Shown: positions 27,257-35,190 of the stretch, one piece after another
Layout of the letters: each line of letters starts with the position of its first letter
How positions within the stretch are numbered: the first letter of the stretch is position 1
Assembly: GCA_934481515.1 (NCBI GenBank)
Contig: CAKSPO010000001.1
Coordinates: forward strand, 48,111-112,110
Source of the DNA: an uncultured Eubacteriales bacterium
Lineage (GTDB): Bacteria; Bacillota; Clostridia; Oscillospirales; CAG-272
Reading direction: 5' to 3'
DNA: 64,000 nt
Made by a program: the position numbers and the translations under genes
The notes under the pieces: model-generated
Seen by the model: the letters and a program-made list of their open reading frames with translations, nothing else
What the model was told of the DNA's origin: nothing
Database searches by the model: none

Positions 27257-28221
27257 CAGACTGCTTTGTCGGAATCGACACCAGCAATTATACCACTTCC
27301 GCGGCGGTATGTACCGCAGAGGGAGAGATCCTTGCAAATCTCAAAATGCCTTTGCCGGTACGGGAGGGGGAGTGCGGGCTACGTCAGAGTGACGCGGTTT
27401 TTGCACATACCAAAAACCTTCCTTCTGTCATGCAAAAGCTACCGGAGGTGCTTCGCGGCAACAGGGTTCTTGCCGTCGGTTATTCCGCACGTCCGCGCCC
27501 TGCGGCGGATTCCTATATGCCGTGCTTTCTTGCCGGCATCGCGGCGGCACAAAGCTTCGCGGCAGGAGCTGGCGGCGCACCGCTTTTTGAATTTTCCCAT
27601 CAGGAAGGACACCTGATGGCGGCGGTGTATTCCTCCGGCGCTCCGGAGAACCTTCTGCGGGAGCCATTCGCTGCATTCCATGTCTCCGGAGGCACCACGG
27701 ATGTTCTTTTGGCGGAACCGGCAGGGAGCGGCTTTTCGGTAACGCGGATTGCCGGAACGGAAGACCTGAACGCCGGGCAGGCAATCGACCGTGCCGGTGT
27801 GATGATGGGGCTGAAGTTCCCGTGCGGAGCGGCAATGGAACGGCTTGCCGACACGTATCAAGGGAAAATCCCGTCTCCGCGCGTCTGTGTCCGGAACGGA
27901 AGCTGCCATCTTTCGGGACTTCAGAATCAGGCGGAGAAGCTTTGGCATGAAACGGGAAATTCCGCATTCGTCAGTGCTTACGTGTTCGCGTTTCTCGGCA
28001 AAACCCTTTCCGCAATGACTGCGGCGTTGGATGCGTCCCAGGGGGAGTTGCCGATCGTATATGCAGGCGGCGTTATGAGCAACCGCGGGTTGCAGCGCTT
28101 CCTCGGAAAACGAAAAAATACATGGTTTGCCGAACCGGCATTTTCTGCGGACAATGCCGCCGGAATTGCACTGCTCTGCCGCAGAAGGTATCTGGAGCAG
28201 AGTGGGAATTCTGTCGGATGA
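27253..28221 (+). CDS. Kae1/TsaD-like (peptidase M22 family) paralogue
   Basis: 322-residue ASKHA-fold protein related to TsaD, the tRNA threonylcarbamoyl transferase subunit. It has GIDTSNYTTSAAV at the N-terminus, FSHQEGHLMA (the His-x3-His metal site), FHVSGGTTDVLL, and a C-terminal VYAGGVMSNRGLQRF. True TsaD has a longer MLVLGIETSCDET start and different spacing, so this is the Clostridial paralogue seen in nusB-xseA operons rather than tsaD itself. Function is not established; threonylcarbamoylation-related activity is only inferred from the fold. Confidence 0.8.
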   Translation: MTDCFVGIDTSNYTTSAAVCTAEGEILANLKMPLPVREGECGLRQSDAVFAHTKNLPSVMQKLPEVLRGNRVLAVGYSARPRPAADSYMPCFLAGIAAAQSFAAGAGGAPLFEFSHQEGHLMAAVYSSGAPENLLREPFAAFHVSGGTTDVLLAEPAGSGFSVTRIAGTEDLNAGQAIDRAGVMMGLKFPCGAAMERLADTYQGKIPSPRVCVRNGSCHLSGLQNQAEKLWHETGNSAFVSAYVFAFLGKTLSAMTAALDASQGELPIVYAGGVMSNRGLQRFLGKRKNTWFAEPAFSADNAAGIALLCRRRYLEQSGNSVG

Positions 28222-28280
28222 CCGCAAAGGCACAACACCCGGCGGAAACGTGAAAAAATGAAAAAGAGAAGGGATCACAT

Positions 28281-29492
28281 ATGGCAGTCGGAAAATCCGC
28301 ACTTTCGGTGACAGAAATCAATGAATACCTGAAGATGCTTCTGGATGGCGACCGGGTGCTTTCCGATGTGTATGTTTCCGGCGAGATTTCCAACTTCAAG
28401 CTTTATGCTTCCGGTCATGCGTACTTTTCTCTGAAGGACGAAACCGGGCAGTTGCGCGCCGTGATGTTCCGGAGTTATGCATCCCGTCTGCCGTTTCTTC
28501 CGCAGGACGGAATGCACGTGATTGCGCACGGAAGAATTTCCGTGTATGAGGTCAGCGGGCAATATCAGCTTTATGCGGACAGTCTGCAACCCGACGGCGC
28601 GGGAGCGCTGGCAATGCGGTTCGAACAGCTCCGGCGGAAGCTTGCGGCAGAAGGACTGTTCGACGAGGAGCGGAAGCGACCGCTTCCGCAGATGCCAATG
28701 CGCATCGGCATCATTACCTCTCCGTCGGGCGCCGCCATACACGATATGATCAACATTCTCGGCAGGCGCTTTCCGCTTGCGAAAATGCTGCTGTATCCGG
28801 CGCAGGTGCAGGGGGCGGAAGCACCCGAACAGCTGGTTGCGGGTCTTGCTTATTTTGCTGCAACCCGGTGCGTTGATGTCATTATTCTCGGACGCGGCGG
28901 AGGATCGGCGGAGGATCTGTGGGCGTTCAATGACGAAGAACTGGCACGCGCCGTTGCCGCAAGTCCGATTCCGGTGATTTCGGCGGTCGGGCACGAGAGC
29001 GATTTTACCATCTGTGATTTTGCGGCGGACTGCCGTGCCCCAACCCCGTCTGCGGCGGCGGAGCTGGCGGTACCGGATCGCACGGAACTGTTTGCGGCGC
29101 TTTCCGCAACGGCGGCACGAATGACCGGGCTTCTGACCCGGCAGATCGGACAGGAAAAACGGATCCTGCAACAGCTTTCCGGCGCCGGTATTTTCCTGCA
29201 TCCGGAGCAGTTGACAGATTCCTACCGGATGCGATTGATGCAGACTGAGGACGCATTGGAGCGTTCTGTGACGAAGGTGTTGCAGGAAAAGCATCATCTT
29301 GCGGAGTCCCTTGGCGGAAGGTTGGAAGCACTCAGCCCGCTGGCGGTGCTTGCCCGCGGGTATGCTGCTGTCGCAAGGGACGGGAAGACCGTTTCCCGCG
29401 CGGAAACACTTGCACCGGGAGATACAATCCGTGTGCGCTTTGCGGACGGAGCCGTAACGGCATCCGTCACGGACAGAGAGGAGAAGAACTAA
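28281..29492 (+). CDS. xseA: exodeoxyribonuclease VII large subunit
   Basis: Catalytic subunit of the single-strand DNA exonuclease. The 403 residues have an N-terminal OB fold (about 5-105, SVTEINEYLKMLL and SNFKLYASGHAYFSLKD) and a catalytic domain with IGIITSPSGAAIHDM, IILGRGGGSAEDLWAFNDE and ISAVGHESDFTICDF. The coiled-coil C-terminus ends with GYAAVARDGKTVS, as in the family. It is separated from xseB by only 4 bases. Confidence 0.96.
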   Translation: MAVGKSALSVTEINEYLKMLLDGDRVLSDVYVSGEISNFKLYASGHAYFSLKDETGQLRAVMFRSYASRLPFLPQDGMHVIAHGRISVYEVSGQYQLYADSLQPDGAGALAMRFEQLRRKLAAEGLFDEERKRPLPQMPMRIGIITSPSGAAIHDMINILGRRFPLAKMLLYPAQVQGAEAPEQLVAGLAYFAATRCVDVIILGRGGGSAEDLWAFNDEELARAVAASPIPVISAVGHESDFTICDFAADCRAPTPSAAAELAVPDRTELFAALSATAARMTGLLTRQIGQEKRILQQLSGAGIFLHPEQLTDSYRMRLMQTEDALERSVTKVLQEKHHLAESLGGRLEALSPLAVLARGYAAVARDGKTVSRAETLAPGDTIRVRFADGAVTASVTDREEKN

Positions 29493-29496
29493 CGGT

Positions 29497-29736
29497 ATGA
29501 AGAAAACGGTTTCGTTTGAGGCATCCATGGAGCGCTTACAGGAGATTCTGCATACGCTGGAGGGCGGCGGAGATTCGCTGGAGGAATCCCTGCGCCTGTA
29601 CGAAGAGGGCATCGGGCTCATCCGCACCTGCACAACATTGCTGGAGACCGCGGAACAGAAGGTACGGATGCTGCAACTGCAACCGGACGGCAGTGTTGCA
29701 GAGGTCGATTTTGCAAAAGGAGAGAATCAGGCATGA
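29497..29736 (+). CDS. xseB: exodeoxyribonuclease VII small subunit
   Basis: 79-residue helical partner of XseA. Family pattern SFEASMERLQEILHTLEGG, then LEESLRLYEEGIGLIRTC. Stop overlaps ispA by 4 bases (ATGA), so translation is coupled. Confidence 0.95.
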   Translation: MKKTVSFEASMERLQEILHTLEGGGDSLEESLRLYEEGIGLIRTCTTLLETAEQKVRMLQLQPDGSVAEVDFAKGENQA

Positions 29737-30623
29737 CGGAAGAGGTACTGGAGCTTCTGATGCACCGGGACGCGGTGCTGACGGAAAACGGGATGAAAAA
29801 GACCTACACGGAAGATCCGGATCTGTCGGTGCTTTTGCAGGCAGAGCAGTACAGCCTCTTTGCGGGGGGAAAACGGATCCGCCCGACACTGGTTCTGGAA
29901 TTCTGCCGGATGTTCGGCGGGAATGAAGAGGTTGCGCTTCCGTTCGCGTGCGCGGTGGAAATGGTGCATACCTATTCGCTGATCCACGACGACCTGCCCT
30001 GCATGGACGATGATGACCTGCGCCGCGGCAAGCCGACCAACCATAAAGTATTCGGTGAGTCCACGGCACTTCTGGCAGGAGACGCTCTCCTGACCGGCGC
30101 GTTTGAAATCACCGCTTCCAACATGGCGGCAGGTGCGGAGACCGCCGCAAAGGCGACCGCATATCTTGCCAGTTGTGCCGGACGTTACGGCATGGTCGGC
30201 GGTCAGATTATGGATCTGACCGGGGAGGGCAGAAAGCTGACACTGGATGAACTTCTCAAACTGCATTCTCTGAAGACCGGAGCGCTGATGAGCGCGGCGG
30301 CAGTGCTTGGTGCCCTCGCGGCAGGTGTGTCCTTCCAGGATCCCAGGATGGAGGATGTGATTACTTATGCAGAGAAAATCGGACTCAGCTTTCAGATCGT
30401 GGATGACATGCTGGATCGGATCGGAGACACCGCAACACTCGGCAAGAATGTCGGCGTAGACGCGGAGCACAAAAAGAACACGTTTATGAGCTTTTATACC
30501 TTGGAGGAGGCGCAGTTCTATGCGGAACGCCTGACGGCTGACGCGATTGCAGCACTCCGGAAATATCCGGATTCCGATGCCCTTTGCACGTTGGCACAGT
30601 GGCTTCTGAACCGGAAGAAGTAA
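29733..30623 (+). CDS. ispA: polyprenyl synthetase (farnesyl/geranyl diphosphate synthase)
   Basis: Condenses isopentenyl diphosphate with allylic diphosphates. The 296-residue protein has GGKRIRP, the first Asp-rich motif DDLPCMDDDDLRRG (with two residues inserted between Asp pairs as in bacterial FPP synthases), GQIMDL, and the second Asp-rich motif DDMLD. Located after xseB as in many Firmicutes, but dxs, its frequent neighbour, is missing here. ispE at 49933 shows the MEP route is used. Confidence 0.95.
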   Translation: MTEEVLELLMHRDAVLTENGMKKTYTEDPDLSVLLQAEQYSLFAGGKRIRPTLVLEFCRMFGGNEEVALPFACAVEMVHTYSLIHDDLPCMDDDDLRRGKPTNHKVFGESTALLAGDALLTGAFEITASNMAAGAETAAKATAYLASCAGRYGMVGGQIMDLTGEGRKLTLDELLKLHSLKTGALMSAAAVLGALAAGVSFQDPRMEDVITYAEKIGLSFQIVDDMLDRIGDTATLGKNVGVDAEHKKNTFMSFYTLEEAQFYAERLTADAIAALRKYPDSDALCTLAQWLLNRKK

Positions 30624-30647
30624 CAGAGAAAGCAGAAAACAAAAAAG

Positions 30648-31118
30648 ATGTATACAGCGGTAGCTTTTTTTACCAACTATTATCTGGTTTCCGCCATCTC
30701 CGGGTGGCTGGTTGCACAGATCATCAAGATTTTCACCGGAATTTTCCGGGTACAGAAATTCTCCATCCGGGCAATGCTGTTCGGAACCGGCGGAATGCCG
30801 AGCTCCCATACCGCATCGGTTTGCGGGCTCTGTACGGCATGCGCGGTGCGGGACGGCTTTGGTTCCGTGACCTTTGCCGTCACGGCGGTGCTGTGCATCG
30901 TGGTCATGATTGATGCCGCCGGCGTCCGGCGGGAGACCGGAAAGCAGTCCCGCGCACTCAATCAGATTATCGAGGCGCTGTTCCGGGATTCCAAGGAGAA
31001 TCTGGATGTGCATTTCAAAGAATTGATCGGACATACCCCTTTGCAGGTGGTCTGCGGAGCCGTGACCGGAATTGTGACGGCACTGCTTTTGCAGCTGATT
31101 CCTGTCTTTGCCGTATGA
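30648..31118 (+). CDS. divergent PAP2 family membrane protein (YuiD, DUF212)
   Basis: 156-residue membrane protein of the family distantly related to acid phosphatase/haloperoxidase PAP2 enzymes. It carries GGMPSSHTASV (about 45-55) and IDAAGVRRETGKQS (about 88-101), the two conserved family blocks, with about four hydrophobic segments. A phosphatase activity on lipid pyrophosphates is plausible next to ispA but is only inference. No strong Shine-Dalgarno precedes the ATG. The stop overlaps the tlyA start by 4 bases. Confidence 0.85.
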   Translation: MYTAVAFFTNYYLVSAISGWLVAQIIKIFTGIFRVQKFSIRAMLFGTGGMPSSHTASVCGLCTACAVRDGFGSVTFAVTAVLCIVVMIDAAGVRRETGKQSRALNQIIEALFRDSKENLDVHFKELIGHTPLQVVCGAVTGIVTALLLQLIPVFAV

Positions 31119-31954
31119 GAGCCGATCTGTATCTGACCTCCCGCGGGTATGTTTCCGGCAGAGAGAAAGCCAAGGAACTGATTGAAGGCGGAAACGTGAC
31201 GCTGGACGGAAAGGTATTGAAAAAAGCATCAGACCCTGTGAACGAGGAAACAGAGCATGCGGTGGAAATCCGGAATCCGTTCCGTTATGTCGGACGGGGA
31301 GGGCTGAAGTTGGAAGCTGCATTGAACGCCTTTTCCCTGGATGTAGAGGGGAAAACGGCACTGGATATCGGCGCTTCCACCGGCGGCTTTACCGATTGCC
31401 TTCTGCAGCACGGCGCGGCACGGGTTTTTGCAGTGGATGCAGGGGAGGGACAGCTTGCCGAAAAACTGGCAGCCGATGCCCGCGTGATTTCAAAAGAGCA
31501 TCTGAACGCCCGCAATCTTTCCCCGGAGGATCTTGCCGGAGAACGCGTGGATTTGATTGTCATGGATGTTTCTTTTATCTCTGCCACATATCTTCTGCCG
31601 CGTTTTCCGGAGCTTTTGCGCGAGAGCGGAGAAGCGGTCTGCCTGATCAAACCGCAGTTTGAGGTCGGAAAGGCATGGATCGGAAAGGGCGGAATCGTGC
31701 GGGACCCGAAGGCACATCGTGCAGCGGTGGAGCAGGTTTTTGCGGCAGCAGAGCAGTCGGAGCTGGTTCCGGTCGGACTGATTGCTTCTCCGATTACCGG
31801 GGGAGACGGAAACCGGGAGTTTCTGGCACATTTTTGCAGAAAAGCCACCGGAAGGACTCCGCTGGCAGAACAGACCGTTTTGAAAATTACCGGAAACGTT
31901 TCCGGAGGAGGGAGAGACCGCAATGCTGAAAATCGCATTGATTACCAACTTTAA
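31115..31954 (+). CDS. tlyA: TlyA-family rRNA 2'-O-methyltransferase
   Basis: S4 domain (first 60 residues, RADLYLTSRGYVSGREKAKEL) plus an FtsJ-like SAM methyltransferase with YVGRGGLKLEAAL, ALDIGASTGGFTDCLLQ and VMDVSFIS. Methylates ribose in 16S/23S rRNA in characterised homologues. 279 residues, normal length. The start overlaps the YuiD-like gene by 4 bases, and its 3' end overlaps nadK by 32 bases. Confidence 0.92.
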   Translation: MRADLYLTSRGYVSGREKAKELIEGGNVTLDGKVLKKASDPVNEETEHAVEIRNPFRYVGRGGLKLEAALNAFSLDVEGKTALDIGASTGGFTDCLLQHGAARVFAVDAGEGQLAEKLAADARVISKEHLNARNLSPEDLAGERVDLIVMDVSFISATYLLPRFPELLRESGEAVCLIKPQFEVGKAWIGKGGIVRDPKAHRAAVEQVFAAAEQSELVPVGLIASPITGGDGNREFLAHFCRKATGRTPLAEQTVLKITGNVSGGGRDRNAENRIDYQL

Positions 31955-32831
31955 CATTCAGGAAAAGGCAAATGCGGCACTCCGCGTGGCAGATCACCTC
32001 AGTGGCGAGGATTGTAAAATTCTGATTGCTGCGTTTAACCGGGAAAAACTGCTTCGGGTACACAAGGCAAGACCGGACTTTTCTTATCTTCCGCTGGAGG
32101 CAGTTTACGCGGAAGCAAATGTGCTGATCGTTCTTGGGGGAGATGGTACCATTCTGGAGGCGGCGCGGCGCGCGGCGCTCAAGGGAACCCCGGTATTGGG
32201 AATCAATCTCGGAAGACTCGGCTATATGGCGGAGTTGGAACTGTCCGAACTGGATCAATTGAAACGCCTGTTTACCGGAGAATATACGCTGGAGACCCGT
32301 TCCATGCTCCGCGTGGAGCTACTGAGCGCGTCCGGTGAGCTGAAATCTTTTTGTTACGCACTCAATGACGCGGTTATTTCCAACGGCTCCATTTCCCGGA
32401 TTGTGGATCTGGAGCTTTACGAAAGCGGCATTCCCGTGACCTCCTATCGCGCAGACGGACTGATCGTGGCAACGCCGACCGGCTCCACGGCATATTCTCT
32501 GTCCGCAGGAGGAGCCGTGGTGGATCCGCAGGTTCCGTGCTTCTGCGTTACACCGATCTGCCCACATTCGTTTATTGCCAGACCTATGATTTTTTCCGAC
32601 CGGTCGGTTCTGGAGATCCGGAACACCTGTGCACGGGAAAAAATGCTGTATCTGACGGTGGACGGAAAAATGAATTTTGAACTTTACCGGAATCAGCGGG
32701 TACGGATTACCAAATCCGATCTGCAAACCCGCCTGATCCGGCTCAAGCCCTGCGGCTTTTATCACAAACTCCGTCAGAAGATGAATGATTTTCCGATGGA
32801 GGAAACCGGAAAAGGAGATGGTGCAAAATGA
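31923..32831 (+). CDS. nadK: NAD kinase
   Basis: Phosphorylates NAD to NADP. 302 residues with LIVLGGDGTILEAAR (about 62-76, the nucleotide-binding GGDGT), GINLGRLGYMAE, NDAVIS, and GLIVATPTGSTAYSLSAGG. The start lies within the last codons of tlyA (32-base overlap) after GGAGGAGGGAG; its stop overlaps argR by 4 bases. The tlyA-nadK-argR-recN order is standard in Clostridia. Confidence 0.96.
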   Translation: MLKIALITNFNIQEKANAALRVADHLSGEDCKILIAAFNREKLLRVHKARPDFSYLPLEAVYAEANVLIVLGGDGTILEAARRAALKGTPVLGINLGRLGYMAELELSELDQLKRLFTGEYTLETRSMLRVELLSASGELKSFCYALNDAVISNGSISRIVDLELYESGIPVTSYRADGLIVATPTGSTAYSLSAGGAVVDPQVPCFCVTPICPHSFIARPMIFSDRSVLEIRNTCAREKMLYLTVDGKMNFELYRNQRVRITKSDLQTRLIRLKPCGFYHKLRQKMNDFPMEETGKGDGAK

Positions 32832-33283
32832 AGAGAAAAAGACAGGAAAAACTGCTGGAGCTGATTTCCAGATATGAGATCGACACACAGGACGAATTGA
32901 TTGCACGCCTGCGGGAAAACGGTTTTGATGTCACACAGGCAACGGTCTCCAGGGACATCCGGGAACTGAAAATTTCCAAAATGACAACCGGCAAGGGAAC
33001 GTATCGTTACGTGCTCCCGAAGCAGACCGAAACGGCAGGCGCCGCAAAATTCAATTCCGCCATGATTGATTCTGTCATCAGTGTGGCAAATGCGGGAAAT
33101 CTGGTTGTTATCAAGACCTATGCAGGTCTGGCGAATGCGGTTGCAGTCGGGATCGATTCCATGAACATTCCCGCAATTCTCGGCTGTGTGGCAGGCGATG
33201 ATGCCATTCTGATTGTCGTGCGCGATACCGGTGCGGCAGAGGAGATTGCAGACCAGCTGAACAACCTGGTCAGGAATATCTGA
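32828..33283 (+). CDS. argR: arginine repressor ArgR
   Basis: 151-residue hexameric regulator of arginine metabolism. The N-terminal winged helix has TQATVSRDIRELKI (about 37-50); the C-terminal arginine-binding oligomerisation domain has GIDSMNIPAILGCVAGDDAILIVV, with the GDD signature. Arginine genes are not in the window and no ArgR box was recognised here, so targets lie elsewhere. Confidence 0.95.
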   Translation: MKRKRQEKLLELISRYEIDTQDELIARLRENGFDVTQATVSRDIRELKISKMTTGKGTYRYVLPKQTETAGAAKFNSAMIDSVISVANAGNLVVIKTYAGLANAVAVGIDSMNIPAILGCVAGDDAILIVVRDTGAAEEIADQLNNLVRNI

Positions 33284-33285
33284 AA

Positions 33286-34977
33286 ATGTTACGTTCTCTG
33301 CATATTGAAAATATTGCGGTTATCCGGCGGGCGGATTTGGAGCTTGGGCACGGGTTTTCGGTGTTGACCGGCGAGACCGGAGCCGGAAAATCCATGCTCA
33401 TCGACGGCATCAATCTTCTGCTTGGAAACCGCGTTTCACGGGAGCTGATCCGCTCCGGTGAAGAGGAAGCGCGCGTGAGCGCTGTATTTGAAGAGCTTCC
33501 CCCGAAGGTGATTGAACGGCTTTCGGAAATGGGCTTTTCCTGTCCGGACGGAACACTGATGCTTTGCCGTACTTTGCGCGCGGACGGAAAGAGTCGGACA
33601 ACCCTGGACGGTCAGACCATTACCCAGACCGTACAGCGGGAGATTGCCCGCATGCTGATCAGTATTCACGGGCAGAACGACAACCAGAAGCTGGTGCAGA
33701 AGGGAGCATATCTGGAACTGCTGGACGCGTATGCCCATACGGAACCGCAGATGGAGACGTACCGACATGCCTATCTGCGCTGGAAGGAAACTGCAAAGAA
33801 GCTGCAGGAATTTTCCCGTGATGAATCGGAAAAGCTTCGCCTGCGTGAGATGCTGCAATATCAGATTGCCGATATCGACGCGCTCCGCCTCAAGGAGAAT
33901 GAGGAGGAAGCGTTGCTCCGGGAGAGGGACCGTCTTTCCAATCTGGAAAAGATCAACCGACAGATCGGCATCTGCTGCCGTGCCCTGCGCAATGGAGAAA
34001 AGGGAGACGCATATGCGCTGGTGCGCCGTGCACAAAACGCATTGCATGCGCTTGGCGGGCTGATTCCGGACACCGAGGTGCTTGCCGAGCGGTTGGATGC
34101 CGTTGCCGCAGAGATTGAGGACATTTCGGCACTTGCCGAAGGATATGCCGACGACGACCGGGAAGACCCGACCGAGCGGATTGACCGCATCGAGGGAAGG
34201 CTGGATGCCATCTCCAAACTGAAACGGAAATACGGAAACAGCATTGCGGAAATCCTGCAATTCCGGAGCCGGGCTGCCGAACGTCTTTCCAGGATGGAGG
34301 ATGCGGATGAAACAGCCGCAAAACTGGAGCAGGAACTTGCCGCCAACCGGCAGGAGACCATAGCGGCGGCGGAGGTATTGTCCGATGCCCGGCGGGATGC
34401 GGCGGGACGGATTGCAGGAGATGTTATTGATACATTACAGTATCTGGATATGCCGAAGATCCGTTTTGAAATCCGCGTTTCCCGAACCGAACCGGGAGAA
34501 ACCGGTGCCGACAACGCGGAGTTCCTGATCGCGGTCAATCCCGGAGAGCCGCTGTTGCCATTGGAAAAGACGGCATCCGGCGGAGAGCTTTCCCGTATCA
34601 TGCTGGCATTGCGCTCTGTTCTGAATGATCGGGATGGCGTTGATACCGTTATTTTTGATGAAATCGACACCGGAATTTCCGGCAAAACCTCCCGCAAGGT
34701 TGGAATCAAACTGCACGCAAGCGCGGGAGAAGGGCAGGTACTCTGTGTGACGCATTCGGCACAGATCGCATCGTTGGCGGATACACATTACCTTATCCGT
34801 AAGACCGAGCACGACGGAAGAGCAGAAACGGAAATCCGGATGCTTGACGGCGAGGAGCGGGTTTCGGAGATCGCGCGGATTCTCGGAGGAATCCGGGTTA
34901 CCGACGCGGCACGGGATGCGGCGCGGGAAATGATTGAGGAATATCGGACAGAGCCATCGACCGGGGAACTTCTCTGA
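33286..34977 (+). CDS. recN: DNA repair protein RecN
   Basis: SMC-like ATPase that acts early in double-strand-break repair. 563 residues: Walker A LTGETGAGKSMLIDGI (about 27-42), a long coiled-coil middle (about 150-365) and a C-terminal ABC half with SGGELSRIMLALR, IFDEIDTGISG and VTHSAQIAS. Last gene of the nusB operon, followed by a strong terminator at 34986. Confidence 0.96.
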   Translation: MLRSLHIENIAVIRRADLELGHGFSVLTGETGAGKSMLIDGINLLLGNRVSRELIRSGEEEARVSAVFEELPPKVIERLSEMGFSCPDGTLMLCRTLRADGKSRTTLDGQTITQTVQREIARMLISIHGQNDNQKLVQKGAYLELLDAYAHTEPQMETYRHAYLRWKETAKKLQEFSRDESEKLRLREMLQYQIADIDALRLKENEEEALLRERDRLSNLEKINRQIGICCRALRNGEKGDAYALVRRAQNALHALGGLIPDTEVLAERLDAVAAEIEDISALAEGYADDDREDPTERIDRIEGRLDAISKLKRKYGNSIAEILQFRSRAAERLSRMEDADETAAKLEQELAANRQETIAAAEVLSDARRDAAGRIAGDVIDTLQYLDMPKIRFEIRVSRTEPGETGADNAEFLIAVNPGEPLLPLEKTASGGELSRIMLALRSVLNDRDGVDTVIFDEIDTGISGKTSRKVGIKLHASAGEGQVLCVTHSAQIASLADTHYLIRKTEHDGRAETEIRMLDGEERVSEIARILGGIRVTDAARDAAREMIEEYRTEPSTGELL

Positions 34978-34985
34978 AACAAATG

Positions 34986-35038
34986 AAAAAAGCCGGAAAA
35001 AGGAATCGCGGAGAACGATTCTTTTTCCGGGCTTTTTT
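34986..35038 (+). terminator. terminator of the nusB-recN operon
   Basis: Long, nearly perfect stem (AAAAAAGCC-GGAAAAAG-AATCG and complement) with a short loop, ending in GCTTTTTTAT. Confidence 0.92.
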
Positions 35039-35078
35039 ATATTTATAAATAAAAACTGCAAAAAAATGCATTTCTCAG

Positions 35079-35107
35079 TTGACAAAGCATTACAACCGTG
35101 ATATAAT
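35079..35107 (+). promoter_or_regulatory. perfect consensus promoter of the carboxyltransferase/Na+-pump cluster
   Basis: TTGACA (35079-35084), 17-bp spacer ending TGA, TATAAT (35102-35107): full consensus plus extended -10. An 18-base palindrome lies about 22 bases downstream. Confidence 0.95.
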
Positions 35108-35129
35108 TTCATTAAACTGGGGTAGGATG

Positions 35130-35147
35130 GTATTTTTTAAAAAATAC
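35130..35147. promoter_or_regulatory. palindrome in the leader of the pump cluster
   Basis: Perfect palindrome GTATTTTTTAAAAAATAC, extended by GGAT/ATCC with one bulged G. It lies between the promoter and the first gene and could be an operator or an RNA hairpin. No T-run follows. Confidence 0.5.
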
Positions 35148-35190
35148 ATCCGATACCGATGTCAAATATCAGATTTTGGAGGGTGTCTTT

